Position numbers and translations under genes: made by a program
The notes under the pieces: generated by a model
The model's database searches: none
Told to the model about the DNA's origin: nothing
The model's input: only the letters and a program-made list of their open reading frames with translations
In this document: positions 50,007 through 59,622 of the stretch, in pieces
How positions within the stretch are numbered: the stretch's first letter is position 1
How the letters are laid out: each line of letters opens with the position of its first letter
DNA from: Methylomonas rhizoryzae
Lineage (GTDB): Bacteria > Pseudomonadota > Gammaproteobacteria > Methylococcales > Methylomonadaceae
NCBI RefSeq assembly: GCF_008632455.1
Contig: NZ_CP043929.1
Location: 3,658,001 to 3,722,000 of the forward strand
Direction of reading: 5' to 3'
Length of the DNA: 64,000 nucleotides

Positions 50007-51155
50007 ATGGACTTCAGTTTGTCCGAGCAACAAAAAAACTTAAGCGACAGCATCGTCAAATTCGCCCAACAAGCGCTGAACGACGACGTGATTGCGCGCG
50101 ACCGCGAGCACCAGTTCCCGCGCGATTGTTGGCAGCAATGCGCCGATATGGGCATCCAGGGCCTACCCGCCGACGAAGCCTATGGCGGCAGCAATCTGGA
50201 CGCCTTATCGGTGGCCGTCGCCTTGGAAGCCTTGGGCTACGGCTGCCGCGACGCCGGTTTGGTATTCTCCCTCAGCGCCCACATTCTGGCCTGCGTGGTT
50301 CCCTTATCCGAACACGGCAGCGACGAACAAAAACAGCGCTACTTACCCGGCTTGTGCGACGGCAGCTTGATAGGCATGCACGCCATCACCGAACCCGGCG
50401 CCGGCTCGGACGCGTTCGCCATGCGCACCACGGCGGTGGCCGACGGCGACGGCTGGCGCCTCAACGGCAGCAAGACCTTTATTTCCAACGGCCCGGTCGG
50501 CGACGTCGCCATCGTGTTCGCCATGACCAATCCGCAAAAAGGCTTTCACGGCGGCACCACGGCCTTCTTGCTGGAAAAGGGCATGCCGGGTTTTTCGGCA
50601 CCCGGCACCTTCGAGAAACTGGGCCTGCGCACCTCGCCGATCAGCGAATTGGTGTTCGAAAACGTCTACCTGCCCGCCTCGGCAGTGTTAGGTTCGGTGG
50701 GCGGCGGTGCCAGCGTATTCGCCACGGCGATGGACTGGGAAAGGGTATTGCTGGTCGCCGGCCACGTCGGCGCCATGCAACGCTTGCTGGAAACCTCTAT
50801 CGCCTACGCCAGAAAGCGCAGCCAATCCGGGCAAGCGATAGGCAAATTTCAGGCGATTTCGCACAAAATCGCCGACATGAAAGTCAATCTGGAAGCCGCC
50901 CGGCTGCTGACCTACCAAGCCGCCTGGCGTCTGCAGCAAGGTAAAAACGTGTCGATGGACTCGGCGATCACCAAGCTGTTCGTCAGCGAATCGCTAGTCA
51001 AAACCGCCATGGACAGCGTACAAATCCATGGCGGCTACGGCTTCATGGTGGATTACGAAGTGGAACGCGCGTTGCGCGACGCAATCGGTAGCACCATTTA
51101 CTCCGGCACCTCGGAAATCCAACGCAACATCATCGCCCGCTGGCTGGGTTTGTAG
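50007..51155 (+). CDS. Acyl-CoA-dehydrogenase-fold flavoenzyme, probable prolyl-carrier oxidase
   Basis: The 382-residue protein shows the family's FAD and substrate segments: GMHAITEPGAGSDA, WRLNGSKTFISNGPVGD, ARKRSQSGQAIGKFQAISHKIADM, and QIHGGYGFMVDYEVERALRD. At the usual catalytic-base site (YEGT in medium-chain enzymes) it has Ser366 (IYSGTSEIQ), so the base must lie elsewhere, as in PltE-like relatives and some others. It sits 2 bases after the prolyl-ligase gene, as PltF and PltE are paired. It should oxidise prolyl-carrier to pyrrole-2-carboxyl-carrier, with ETF as a likely electron acceptor. Confidence 0.88.
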   Translation: MDFSLSEQQKNLSDSIVKFAQQALNDDVIARDREHQFPRDCWQQCADMGIQGLPADEAYGGSNLDALSVAVALEALGYGCRDAGLVFSLSAHILACVVPLSEHGSDEQKQRYLPGLCDGSLIGMHAITEPGAGSDAFAMRTTAVADGDGWRLNGSKTFISNGPVGDVAIVFAMTNPQKGFHGGTTAFLLEKGMPGFSAPGTFEKLGLRTSPISELVFENVYLPASAVLGSVGGGASVFATAMDWERVLLVAGHVGAMQRLLETSIAYARKRSQSGQAIGKFQAISHKIADMKVNLEAARLLTYQAAWRLQQGKNVSMDSAITKLFVSESLVKTAMDSVQIHGGYGFMVDYEVERALRDAIGSTIYSGTSEIQRNIIARWLGL

Positions 51156-51189
51156 CCCCCCACCCGAACGGCGCGAGCCAAACTTTCCG

Positions 51190-52836
51190 CTACATATTGG
51201 TGTAATTGGGGCCGCCCCCACCTTCGGGCGGTCGCCAGTCTATGTTTTGCGCCGGATCTTTAATGTCGCAGGTTTTGCAGTGCAGACAATTTTGCGCATT
51301 GACGACGAAACTGCGGCGGCCCTGCGCATCGCTTATCACCTCGTACACCTTAGCCGGACAATAGCGCTGAGCCGGCTCTGCGTATTGCGGCCAATTGACC
51401 GCCAGCGGCACTGCGGCGTCGCGGAGCTGCAAGTGACAAGGCTGGTCGGCCTCGTGATGGGTGTTGGACAAGGCCACCGAAGCCAACAAATCGAAGCTGA
51501 TCTTGCCGTCCGGACACGGGTAATCGATCGGCGGACAAGCGGTGGCCGCTTTCAACACCGCATGATCGGCCCGCGGCTTGCGCAAGGTAAACGGCAATCG
51601 CCCGGCTAGTAGATTTTGGTCCAGCCAAAAAAACGCTCCGCCCAGCAAAGGGCCCCATTTGCTCAGCGCCGGCGCCACGTTGCGAGCCTGATAGAGCTCC
51701 GCATACATCGGCGATGCGCGAAATTTTTGCTCGAAGTTGTCAAGCTCGGCGCCGTCGCCGGCCAACAACGCTTCGCACACCGTTTCCGCCGCCAGCATGC
51801 CGGAACGCAATGCATTGTGGATGCCGCGCAATTTGGCCGGATTCAACAAGCCGGCATCGCAGCCCAGTAACAAACCGCCCGGAAAACTCATGCGCGGCAA
51901 CGACTGCCAGCCGCCTTTGTTTAGCGCCCGCGCCCCGTACGCCACACGGGTGCCACCTTCCAGCAAGGGTTTGATCTTGGGATGCAGTTTCCAGCGCTGC
52001 ATTTCCTGATAGGGATTCAAGTGCGGATTGGTGTAATTCAGGGCGACGATGAAGCCCAAGGCCACTTGTTGTCCGTCCAAGTGATACAAGAATCCGCCGC
52101 CTTCGCTGGAACCGTCCAACGGCCAGCCGAAGGTATGCAACACGTTTCCCGGCCGGTGCTTGGCGGCGTCTATCTTCCACACTTCTTTGATGCCTATGCC
52201 GTAATGCTGCGGATCGGCGCCCTCGCGCAGGCAATAACGTTCCGCCAGTTGCTTGCCCAAATGGCCGTGACAACCCTCGGCAAACAAAGTGTACTTGGCC
52301 CTGACTTCGATGCCGGCCTGGAAACCGGGCTTTTGTCGGCCCTGTTTATCCAGCCCCATATCGCCGGTCAGTACGCCGGCTATGCCGCCGTCTTCGCGGT
52401 ACAACAGGCTGTCGGCCGGAAACCCGGCGAAAATATCGACGCCCAAGCCTTCCGCCTGCTTGCCCAGCCAGCGGCACAGATTGGCCAAACTAACCACGTA
52501 ATGGCCGTGGTTACGTAAAGGCTTGGGAACTGCGAAATCCGGCACTGTCACGGCGTGCTGTTGGCCGGCCAGAAAACACAGCTCCTCGTCGGCAACTTTT
52601 ACCCCGACCGGGGCCTGCAAATCCCGCCAAGCGGGAAACAACGCCTCTAAAGCTTTGATTTCCAATAAAGCGCCGGATAAGATGTGCGCCCCTACTTCGG
52701 AGCCTTTTTCCAACACACAAACGCTGACATCCAGGCCGCGCTCGCCTGCCAATTGCTTGATTTTAATGGCAGCGGCCAAACCTGCCGGCCCGGCGCCGAC
52801 GATGGCCACATCGAATGCTACGGATTCGCGTTCCAT
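51190..52836 (-). CDS. Electron transfer flavoprotein-ubiquinone oxidoreductase
   Basis: ETF-QO passes electrons from reduced ETF into the quinone pool at the membrane. The N-terminal FAD site is VAIVGAGPAGLAAAIKIK, the middle holds GCDAGLLNPAKLRGIHNALRSG, and the C-terminal [4Fe-4S] ligands are in CPAKVYE, NCLHCKTCDIKDPAQNIDW. The 548-residue length matches the human and bacterial enzymes. It lies convergent to the acyl-CoA-dehydrogenase gene and 2 bases after etfA, forming the etfB-etfA-etfQO unit. Confidence 0.95.
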   Translation of the reverse strand: MERESVAFDVAIVGAGPAGLAAAIKIKQLAGERGLDVSVCVLEKGSEVGAHILSGALLEIKALEALFPAWRDLQAPVGVKVADEELCFLAGQQHAVTVPDFAVPKPLRNHGHYVVSLANLCRWLGKQAEGLGVDIFAGFPADSLLYREDGGIAGVLTGDMGLDKQGRQKPGFQAGIEVRAKYTLFAEGCHGHLGKQLAERYCLREGADPQHYGIGIKEVWKIDAAKHRPGNVLHTFGWPLDGSSEGGGFLYHLDGQQVALGFIVALNYTNPHLNPYQEMQRWKLHPKIKPLLEGGTRVAYGARALNKGGWQSLPRMSFPGGLLLGCDAGLLNPAKLRGIHNALRSGMLAAETVCEALLAGDGAELDNFEQKFRASPMYAELYQARNVAPALSKWGPLLGGAFFWLDQNLLAGRLPFTLRKPRADHAVLKAATACPPIDYPCPDGKISFDLLASVALSNTHHEADQPCHLQLRDAAVPLAVNWPQYAEPAQRYCPAKVYEVISDAQGRRSFVVNAQNCLHCKTCDIKDPAQNIDWRPPEGGGGPNYTNM

Positions 52837-52838
52837 GG

Positions 52839-53789
52839 CTAGCCTGCTCGATTAGACAAGGCTTGTTCGAGCTGCGGAATCACCTCGAACAAATCGGCAA
52901 CCAGACCGATGTCCGCCACCTCGAAAATCGGCGCGTTCGGATCGGTATTGACCGCCACGATCACGCCGGCGTCCTTGATCCCGGCCAAATGCTGAAATGC
53001 GCCGGAAATGCCGAACGCAATGTATAAATCCGGCGCGATGATTTTGCTGGTTTGGCCGATTTGCAGGTCGTTGGGGACGAAACCGGCATCCACCGCAGCG
53101 CGGGATGCGCCAACCGCTGCCCCCATCGCATCGGCCAGCTTGAAAATGTCGGCAAAGCCTGCTTGAGTGCCGACCCCACGGCCGCCAGCCAATACCCGGG
53201 CCGCCGCTTGTAAATCCGGCCGGTCGCCGCTACCGCCCACCAGAGACACGAAACGGGTATGCTCGGGCTGGTCCGGTGCCGTTTCGTGCTTTTCGATGCA
53301 GGCGGCACCGCTTTCAGTGACCGGCTTGAAGGCATTGGCGCGCACCGTACCGACCACGATGCCCGGCGGCGCTTGCACGGTTATCAACGCGTTTCCGGCA
53401 TAAATCGGCCGCTTGAATATCCGCGCACTTTCCACCGCGACTATCTCGCTGATTTGCGGCACGTCAAGCTTGGCGGCAACCCGTGGCAACACATCCCTGC
53501 CGAAACTCGTGGCCGGCGCCAAAATATGCGTATATCCCTGCGCCAACGCCAGAATCCGCCCTTCCAAGCCCACCGCTGTCGGATGAGCGTAACCGGCATC
53601 CGCCAGCCAGATCACCTTGCCGACCCCTTCCAGCTTGGCCGCGTGTTCGGCGGGCGCGGCATCGGCCGCGAACACCGCAAGATCCAGAGTTTGGTGCTCG
53701 ATTTGCCGGGCGCAAGCGACGGTTTTAGCCGTAGCCGGATTTAAAACGCCGCCGTGCTGCTCGGCGATCACCAAAATGTTATTGCTCAT
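52839..53789 (-). CDS. etfA: Electron transfer flavoprotein alpha subunit
   Basis: The 316-residue protein starts NILVIAEQHGGVLNPAT and has the C-terminal FAD-binding region SRAAVDAGFVPNDLQIGQTSK followed by LYIAFGISGAFQHLAGI and VAVNTDPNAPIFEVADIG, typical of EtfA/FixB. It forms a dimer with EtfB. The ATG overlaps the etfB stop by 4 bases. Confidence 0.95.
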   Translation of the reverse strand: MSNNILVIAEQHGGVLNPATAKTVACARQIEHQTLDLAVFAADAAPAEHAAKLEGVGKVIWLADAGYAHPTAVGLEGRILALAQGYTHILAPATSFGRDVLPRVAAKLDVPQISEIVAVESARIFKRPIYAGNALITVQAPPGIVVGTVRANAFKPVTESGAACIEKHETAPDQPEHTRFVSLVGGSGDRPDLQAAARVLAGGRGVGTQAGFADIFKLADAMGAAVGASRAAVDAGFVPNDLQIGQTSKIIAPDLYIAFGISGAFQHLAGIKDAGVIVAVNTDPNAPIFEVADIGLVADLFEVIPQLEQALSNRAG

Positions 53790-54532
53790 AGCAACCCCCG
53801 TTCTTTCAGCGCACCCACCAATTCCGCGACCGATTCCACTTTGATTCCGGCCTGCCGCCCCGCCGGCGCTTCGGTTTTCAAAACCCTCAAACTCGGCGTA
53901 TCCGCAATCCCTAACTCGGCGAATTCCACGATCTGTAGCGGCTTGGACTTGGCTTTCATGATTTGCGGGATTTTGATAAACCGCGGTTCGTTCAGACGCA
54001 GGTCGGTGGATAGGACGGCCGGCAAGGCAACCGACAAGGTTTCCAGACCGGCGTCGACTTCCCGAATCACCTCGGCTCGACCGTCGCCGACCTGAATGCT
54101 CGAGGCGAAGGTGGCTTGCGGCCAGTCCAGAAGTGCCGCCAGCATCTGCGGGGTTTGACAGGCGTCGTCGTCTATCGCCTGCTTGCCGAGCAAGACCAAA
54201 TCCGCATGCTCCCGCTTGACGACGGCAGCCAGGATTTTGGCGGCCAACAAGGGTTGCACCGCCTGAGCGGTGTGTACCAACAACGCCCGGTCCGCCCCCA
54301 TCGCCAAGGCCGAGCGCAATTGCTCCTGCGCTTCGGCTTCGCCTATGGACACCACTACGATCTCGTGCGCCACACCGGCTTCTTTTAAGCGAATCGCCTG
54401 TTCGACCGCAATCTCGTCGAACGGATTGCTGCTCATTTTGACCCCGTCGGTTTCGACCCCCGAGCCGTCCGCTTTCACATGCACCTGCACGTTGTAGTCG
54501 ATCACCCGTTTAATGCCTACCAGTATTTTCAT
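53786..54532 (-). CDS. etfB: Electron transfer flavoprotein beta subunit
   Basis: The 248-residue protein has MKILVGIKRVIDYNVQVHVK, NPFDEIAVEQAIRLKE and DDDACQTPQMLAALLDWPQA, characteristic of EtfB/FixA. Together with EtfA it accepts electrons from several dehydrogenases. This orientation and order (etfB, etfA, etfQO) forms a compact unit; no promoter was identified in the 215-base gap before it. Confidence 0.96.
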   Translation of the reverse strand: MKILVGIKRVIDYNVQVHVKADGSGVETDGVKMSSNPFDEIAVEQAIRLKEAGVAHEIVVVSIGEAEAQEQLRSALAMGADRALLVHTAQAVQPLLAAKILAAVVKREHADLVLLGKQAIDDDACQTPQMLAALLDWPQATFASSIQVGDGRAEVIREVDAGLETLSVALPAVLSTDLRLNEPRFIKIPQIMKAKSKPLQIVEFAELGIADTPSLRVLKTEAPAGRQAGIKVESVAELVGALKERGLL

Positions 54533-54747
54533 CGTCTATACAACCTGCGACGTTGGTTAGAATTCTTTTAAGAAAAGCCCAGCCGATAGCGAGAACCCGC
54601 AGGGCGCCAATGTCGTTAACTCAACCGGTCGCGGCGAATTCCGGGGCTGCGAGCGGGATAAGTTCATCGAACCAAAAGGCGGCCTAACCCTGCGACCTTG
54701 GGCATAGTCAGGGCGGACGCTCAAGCCAAAACTTAACGGTTTCAGCG

Positions 54748-56349
54748 TCAAGCGGACAACAAGCGTGGCACCGCTGCCAACAAGGTTCGAGTATAAACGT
54801 GTTCCGGCCGATTCAGCACTTGTTCGACCGGACCGTATTCGACGATTTTACCGCGATACATCACCGCCACTTGATCGGCCATTTCCGCGACCACGCCGAA
54901 ACTATGGGTAATCAGCAAATAGCTCAAGCCGCGTTCGCGCTGCAGCTTCTTCAATAATTCAATGATTTGCGCCTGCACCGACACGTCCAACGCGCTGGTC
55001 GGCTCGTCGCAGATGATCAACTTGGGCTCCACCGCCAGGGCTCGGGCGATGCAGATGCGCTGGCGTTGCCCGCCGGAAAATTCGTGCGGATAACGCAACG
55101 CAGCGTCTGCGGGCAAATCCACTTGTTGCAGCAATTGGGCCACCCGCCGGCGTTTTTCGTCCCGGTCGATTTCCGGGCGTAGCGAGGTAATGCCTTCGGC
55201 GACGATGTCGCCGACCAGCATACGCGGGTTCATCGCCGCAAATGGGTCCTGAAACACGATCTGCATTTCGGCTCGCTGCTTGCGCAAATTTTCTCCGCTC
55301 AACAGCGTCAACTCCCTGCCGTCGAACGACACCCGGCCGGCATGCGCCGGAATCAAGTTCAGCAAGCCCTTGCCCATGCTGGTTTTACCACAGCCGGATT
55401 CGCCGACCAAGGCCAGCGTGGTACCGACGTGCAATTCGAAATCCACCCCATCGACCGCTTTGACGTGGCCGACCGTGCGTTTGAACACCCCTTTGCGGAT
55501 CGGGTAATACACTTTGAAATCCTCGACCTTCAGTAGCGGTGTAGCCGGTTTGGCCGGTCTGCCGATACAGCTTTCCAACCGGGGCAAGGCCGCCAGCAGT
55601 TTCAAACTGTAAGGGTGTTGCGCCTGCCGAAAAAACTCGGCGGTCGCGGCGGTCTCGACGATTTTGCCGTGCTGCATTACGGCAATGCGATCTGCAACGT
55701 TGGACACCAGGGCGAGGTCGTGACTGATCAACCATAAGGCCATGCCGGTCTGTTGCTGCAGGTTCTTCAATAGCGTCAGAATCTGCGCCTGTATGGTCAC
55801 GTCCAAGGCGGTGGTCGGCTCGTCGGCGATCAACAAATCCGGCTCGCCGGCCAGCGCAATCGCAATCATCACCCGCTGGCGCTGGCCGCCGGACAGTTGG
55901 TGCGGATATTCGTGGATACGCCGTTCCGGCTCGGGAATTTCGACTTGTTCGAGCAAGGCCAGCACCCGTTGCGCGATTTGCGCCCGGCTAAGTTCAAAAT
56001 GCAATTGCAGCACTTCAGCGATTTGTTCGCCTACCGTCATCACCGGATTCAACGACGACATCGGATCTTGGAAAATCAAGCCGATGCGGCGACCGCGCAG
56101 CCGGCAGAACTCGATTTCCGGAATACCGGTCAATTCCGCGTCTCCTAACCGAATGCCGGCAGCCCGCATGGCCGCCGCATTCGGCAACAACCTCAATACC
56201 GCCAACGCCGCCATCGACTTGCCGGAACCGGATTCGCCAACCAATGCAAAGGTTTCGCTGAGGTTGATATGAAAACTGACGTCATCGACGACTTGGGATT
56301 GACCGAAGGCGACGGTCAAGTTCTCGACCTTGAGCAAGGAATCAGCCAC
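54748..56349 (-). CDS. yejF: Oligopeptide ABC transporter ATP-binding protein YejF
   Basis: This is a double ATPase, as in YejF: Walker A GESGSGKSMAALAVL and GESGCGKTSMGKGLL; signatures HQLSGGQRQRVMIA and HEFSGGQRQRICIA; Walker B LLIADEPTTALD and LIICDEPTSALD. The frame is open to 56433, but the GTG at 56349 starts directly before the conserved LLKVENLTVAF, giving 533 residues and an 8-base overlap with yejE. It powers the uptake of peptides through YejBE. Confidence 0.93.
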   Translation of the reverse strand: MADSLLKVENLTVAFGQSQVVDDVSFHINLSETFALVGESGSGKSMAALAVLRLLPNAAAMRAAGIRLGDAELTGIPEIEFCRLRGRRIGLIFQDPMSSLNPVMTVGEQIAEVLQLHFELSRAQIAQRVLALLEQVEIPEPERRIHEYPHQLSGGQRQRVMIAIALAGEPDLLIADEPTTALDVTIQAQILTLLKNLQQQTGMALWLISHDLALVSNVADRIAVMQHGKIVETAATAEFFRQAQHPYSLKLLAALPRLESCIGRPAKPATPLLKVEDFKVYYPIRKGVFKRTVGHVKAVDGVDFELHVGTTLALVGESGCGKTSMGKGLLNLIPAHAGRVSFDGRELTLLSGENLRKQRAEMQIVFQDPFAAMNPRMLVGDIVAEGITSLRPEIDRDEKRRRVAQLLQQVDLPADAALRYPHEFSGGQRQRICIARALAVEPKLIICDEPTSALDVSVQAQIIELLKKLQRERGLSYLLITHSFGVVAEMADQVAVMYRGKIVEYGPVEQVLNRPEHVYTRTLLAAVPRLLSA

Positions 56350-57685
56350 GCTCAACCCTCCGCGGATCGAACGCGTCCCTGACCGCGTCGGCAAATAGAT
56401 TCGCCGCCAACACCAGGGCGAACATGAAGGCAAAAGCGGCGGCCAGCGACCACCAGACTACGGGCTCTCTGGCCATTTCCAGCCGGGCCCGATTGATCAT
56501 ATTGCCCCAGCTGTGGGTGGTGGGATCGACGCCGATGTTGATGTAGGACAACACGGCTTCGGCCAGCACTAGCGAACTGAAATCCAGCACCACGGCGATC
56601 AAGACGATGTGCATCACGTTGGGTAGGATGTGGCGAAACAGAATCATGGCCGGTTTGACGCCCAGGGCTTGGGCGGCCTGCACATATTCCATCTCGCGCA
56701 ATTTCAGGGTTTCCGCGCGCAGCAAACGGCACAGGCCGGTCCAACTGGTCACCCCCAATATCAAACACAAAAACAGCAATCGCATGTCGGCGCGCACCAA
56801 CAAGTTGTTGAAGTTTTCCGGATGATTGGCCATATATACTTGCACCATCAAGATGGACGCAGCGATCAGCAAAACGCCCGGAACGGAGTTCAAGGTGGTA
56901 TAGATGAACTGAATCACGTCGTCGACCCAGCCCTTGAAAAACCCGGCCATGATGCCGAACACGATGGCCAAGGGCAGCATCACCAGCGTCGTCAAGGAAC
57001 CGATCACCAGACCGGTGCGTATGCTTTTCAAGGTTTGATAGAACACATCTTCGCCGACTTTATCGGTACCGAGCACGTGGTAGTACTGCGATAGCGAAAA
57101 CAAGGCATAACTGACAGTGACGACGATGAACAACGTCGCCCAAACCGCCTGGGCGCTGGCAGCAGCGCAAAATGCCCTGCCTCTAGCCTGCCTATCGCCC
57201 CAAGACAACAGCATGACCATCAACATCAAGCCGCCGCCCTTGCTCAAGCCGCCGACGGTTTTAGCCACTACATCGCCGGCCCATTCGTGCTGCGGATCTT
57301 GCAAATGCGCGCCGCCGTGTTGCAGGCGCGGATAATCCCAGCGGGTGCTGCCGTCCGGCATCGCAATGTTTTCCTTGGCATACAAATGAGTCGCAAACGG
57401 CGCCGAATAGGTTTTCTCGGCGTGCGCGCGCATGTCGTTACAGGCTAAATCCAGCAAACTAAGGATTTCGTTACCGCGGCTATCCGCGTCTTTGAAATGC
57501 AGCGAATCGGCCAGACCGATCAGCGCGAAGCATAGCAACAGGGTTAACGAAGCCGCCGCGACCGGGCTAGCGGCAATTTTGCGCAACGGCCTTTGCATGT
57601 GCTGCTGGCGCGCCACATAAACCGCCAAAGCCGCGGCAGCCGCGACCAGCAGATAAACCAGCGCGTCCGTCCATAACACTTGCAT
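56342..57685 (-). CDS. yejE: Oligopeptide ABC transporter permease YejE
   Basis: The permease has a large N-terminal extracytoplasmic loop between the first helices (SLHFKDADSRGNEIL, WDYPRLQHGGAHLQDPQHEW), as in YejE, then the binding-protein-dependent permease core with the EAA-like loop EYVQAAQALGVKPAMILFRHILPN. The ATG at 57685 overlaps the yejB stop (TGATG); a TTG one codon upstream is also possible. No YejA binding-protein gene is in the window. Confidence 0.92.
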   Translation of the reverse strand: MQVLWTDALVYLLVAAAAALAVYVARQQHMQRPLRKIAASPVAAASLTLLLCFALIGLADSLHFKDADSRGNEILSLLDLACNDMRAHAEKTYSAPFATHLYAKENIAMPDGSTRWDYPRLQHGGAHLQDPQHEWAGDVVAKTVGGLSKGGGLMLMVMLLSWGDRQARGRAFCAAASAQAVWATLFIVVTVSYALFSLSQYYHVLGTDKVGEDVFYQTLKSIRTGLVIGSLTTLVMLPLAIVFGIMAGFFKGWVDDVIQFIYTTLNSVPGVLLIAASILMVQVYMANHPENFNNLLVRADMRLLFLCLILGVTSWTGLCRLLRAETLKLREMEYVQAAQALGVKPAMILFRHILPNVMHIVLIAVVLDFSSLVLAEAVLSYINIGVDPTTHSWGNMINRARLEMAREPVVWWSLAAAFAFMFALVLAANLFADAVRDAFDPRRVERG

Positions 57686-58662
57686 CAATTCAACCTCACG
57701 CGCGGATCCACCAAGGTATAGGAAATGTCGGTGAGCAATAAACCGACAATGTATAGCACCGACCCCAAAAACACCATGGACCGAACAATGGCGAAATCCT
57801 GGCGGTTTATCGCATCTATCGTGTAACTCCCAAGTCCGGGAATGCTGAAGAACGACTCCATGATTAAACTGCCCATGAACAACAGCGGCAGCACCACGAC
57901 CACGCCGGTCAAGATAGGAATCATCGCGTTTTTCAATACGTGCTTGAACAACACTTGGGTTTCGCTCAAGCCCTTGGCGCGTGCGGTACGCACATAGTCC
58001 TTCTCCACTTCTTCCAGGAATAAGGTACGGTACCAGCGCACGCCGGACCCGATGCCTGCCGCCACACTGATGAGCACCGGCAAAATCAAAAACTTAAGCG
58101 CCGCCAAGCCGGTGTCGTACCCGGAAATCGGCACCAATTTCAGCAGTTTGCCGATGAAATATTGGCCGCCGATGATGTAAAACAAGGACGACACCGACAT
58201 CAGCATCACCAGCAGCACACTACCGCCCAATTCCAGATAACTGTTGCGAAACAACACCAGCAACAAGGCCAGGCTGATATTCACCAGCAAGCCGACCAGC
58301 AACGACGGCACCGCCAGAGCCAAGCTGGGCCACATGCGTTGGCGAATATCCGCGCCGATGTTGCGGCCGCTATCGGAAATACCGAAATCGAACAAAAACA
58401 AGTTGACCGACTTTTGATAGAAAATGGTTCCGGTCAGCCGCTCGCCGCCTTGCGCGGCGCCGTTCCATAGCAGCGGCAAATCGTAGCCGTGCTGATGCTT
58501 CCAATTTTGTATGGCTTGTTCGGTGACGTGCTTTTGCCCCAACTGCATGCGGGCCATGTCGTCCGGGCTGTTAACCACGAAAAACAATATGAAAGTCAAT
58601 ACGTTGACAGCCATCAGCAGCGGCAAGGCGTATAGAAACCGGCGGACGATGTAGGAAATCAT
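57685..58662 (-). CDS. yejB: Oligopeptide ABC transporter permease YejB
   Basis: The start at 58662 (MISYIVRRFLYALPLL) is the usual DppB/YejB opening; the frame extends 13 codons further without support. Helices are interrupted by a periplasmic loop and the EAA motif DYVRTARAKGLSETQVLFKHVLKNAMIP. It ends VDPRVRLN, the normal C-terminus. It forms the channel with YejE. Length 325 residues. Confidence 0.93.
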   Translation of the reverse strand: MISYIVRRFLYALPLLMAVNVLTFILFFVVNSPDDMARMQLGQKHVTEQAIQNWKHQHGYDLPLLWNGAAQGGERLTGTIFYQKSVNLFLFDFGISDSGRNIGADIRQRMWPSLALAVPSLLVGLLVNISLALLLVLFRNSYLELGGSVLLVMLMSVSSLFYIIGGQYFIGKLLKLVPISGYDTGLAALKFLILPVLISVAAGIGSGVRWYRTLFLEEVEKDYVRTARAKGLSETQVLFKHVLKNAMIPILTGVVVVLPLLFMGSLIMESFFSIPGLGSYTIDAINRQDFAIVRSMVFLGSVLYIVGLLLTDISYTLVDPRVRLN

Positions 58663-58840
58663 GCAAAAACAACTACGCGAAAGAGTCGTCGATGCGCCCA
58701 TTCTCGCAACTTTGCCGTTTTACAAGCAACCGCAAATTGCGCAAATGGGCGCGATCGGATTATGCTGGTAAGCTGTAGCCGGCGCGGCCAATCGGCGCGC
58801 CGCTCTACCACTTTTTCCGCACTACATCGGAATTACCACT

Positions 58841-59392
58841 ATGCCAAAACTGACTACAACAATAAAAAACGCCGTCTATGCGGCTCTATTGGGGAGCTTG
58901 GGTTTAGCCTACGGCAACGCCTGGGCGGAATCGGACATGCAACTGCAGGAAAAAGCCTTGAAAGCGCGGGAAATGCAGCGCCACGAAGGCATGGACCATT
59001 CCAAACACGCCGTACCGGCGGAAGCCGCGGACGAAACCGGCGGTTTCCGCGGGGTGTTTTACGGCTATTTGCCTTGTAACGAAGCGGGCTGCTCCGGCAT
59101 CAAGCAAACCCTGTCGCTCAAACCCAGAAGCAATTATTTGCTGGTGACCCAATACGCCAAGGACTCGTCCATGCGCGAATATTACGACAAAGGCAAATAC
59201 GACTGGAACGACAGCACCCGCATCCTGACCTTGACCTCGAACAAAAACGGCGACAAGCGGTTGTATACCATTCAGAACGAAGGCGAGTTGGTGCAATTGG
59301 ACAGCAACGGCAAAGCGATGCCCGGCGATCAGGACGATTACACCTTAAGCCGCAGCGACAAATCCAAAACTCGCCAAGTGCATATTCATTAA
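58841..59392 (+). CDS. NlpE N-terminal-domain copper-resistance-like protein
   Basis: A signal peptide ending around GNAWAESD leads to a region with MDHSKH, a potential Cu(I)-binding Met/His segment, and then an NlpE_N domain: FRGVFYGYLPCNEAGCSGIKQTLSLKP. The CxxC of E. coli NlpE is widened here to C-x4-C. There is no lipobox Cys after the signal peptide, so it is probably periplasmic rather than lipid-anchored. NlpE proteins respond to copper and envelope stress. It diverges from yejB. Confidence 0.8.
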   Translation: MPKLTTTIKNAVYAALLGSLGLAYGNAWAESDMQLQEKALKAREMQRHEGMDHSKHAVPAEAADETGGFRGVFYGYLPCNEAGCSGIKQTLSLKPRSNYLLVTQYAKDSSMREYYDKGKYDWNDSTRILTLTSNKNGDKRLYTIQNEGELVQLDSNGKAMPGDQDDYTLSRSDKSKTRQVHIH

Positions 59393-59578
59393 CGTCGCAA
59401 GCACACGTTCTTTAAGCATAAACAACCCGGTTTAGCGATTGAGCGCAGCCCCATCCGGCCAATCGAGCGCTACCGGGTTTCAAAGCCTTCATCTCCGCAA
59501 TGACAGGGCTGATTCAGCAACCTATCTTTAACGGCATTGCCCCAAAACTCGACATACGCTCTGCCTATCGCGGCAAGT

Positions 59579-59587
59579 TGCTATAAT
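59579..59587 (+). promoter_or_regulatory. Extended -10 promoter upstream of proA
   Basis: tgctataat is a perfect -10 box with the TGn extension, 36 bases before the proA start. No good -35 hexamer is present at 17-bp spacing, which is normal for extended -10 promoters. It would drive proA-nadD-rsfS. Confidence 0.6.
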
Positions 59588-59622
59588 GCTCGGCCTTTTT
59601 AACCTTTAGGGTCGATGCCATC

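Noticed and set aside
54557..54751. 64-codon minus-strand frame between etfB and yejF
   Set aside because: No protein character and no start signal; likely random.
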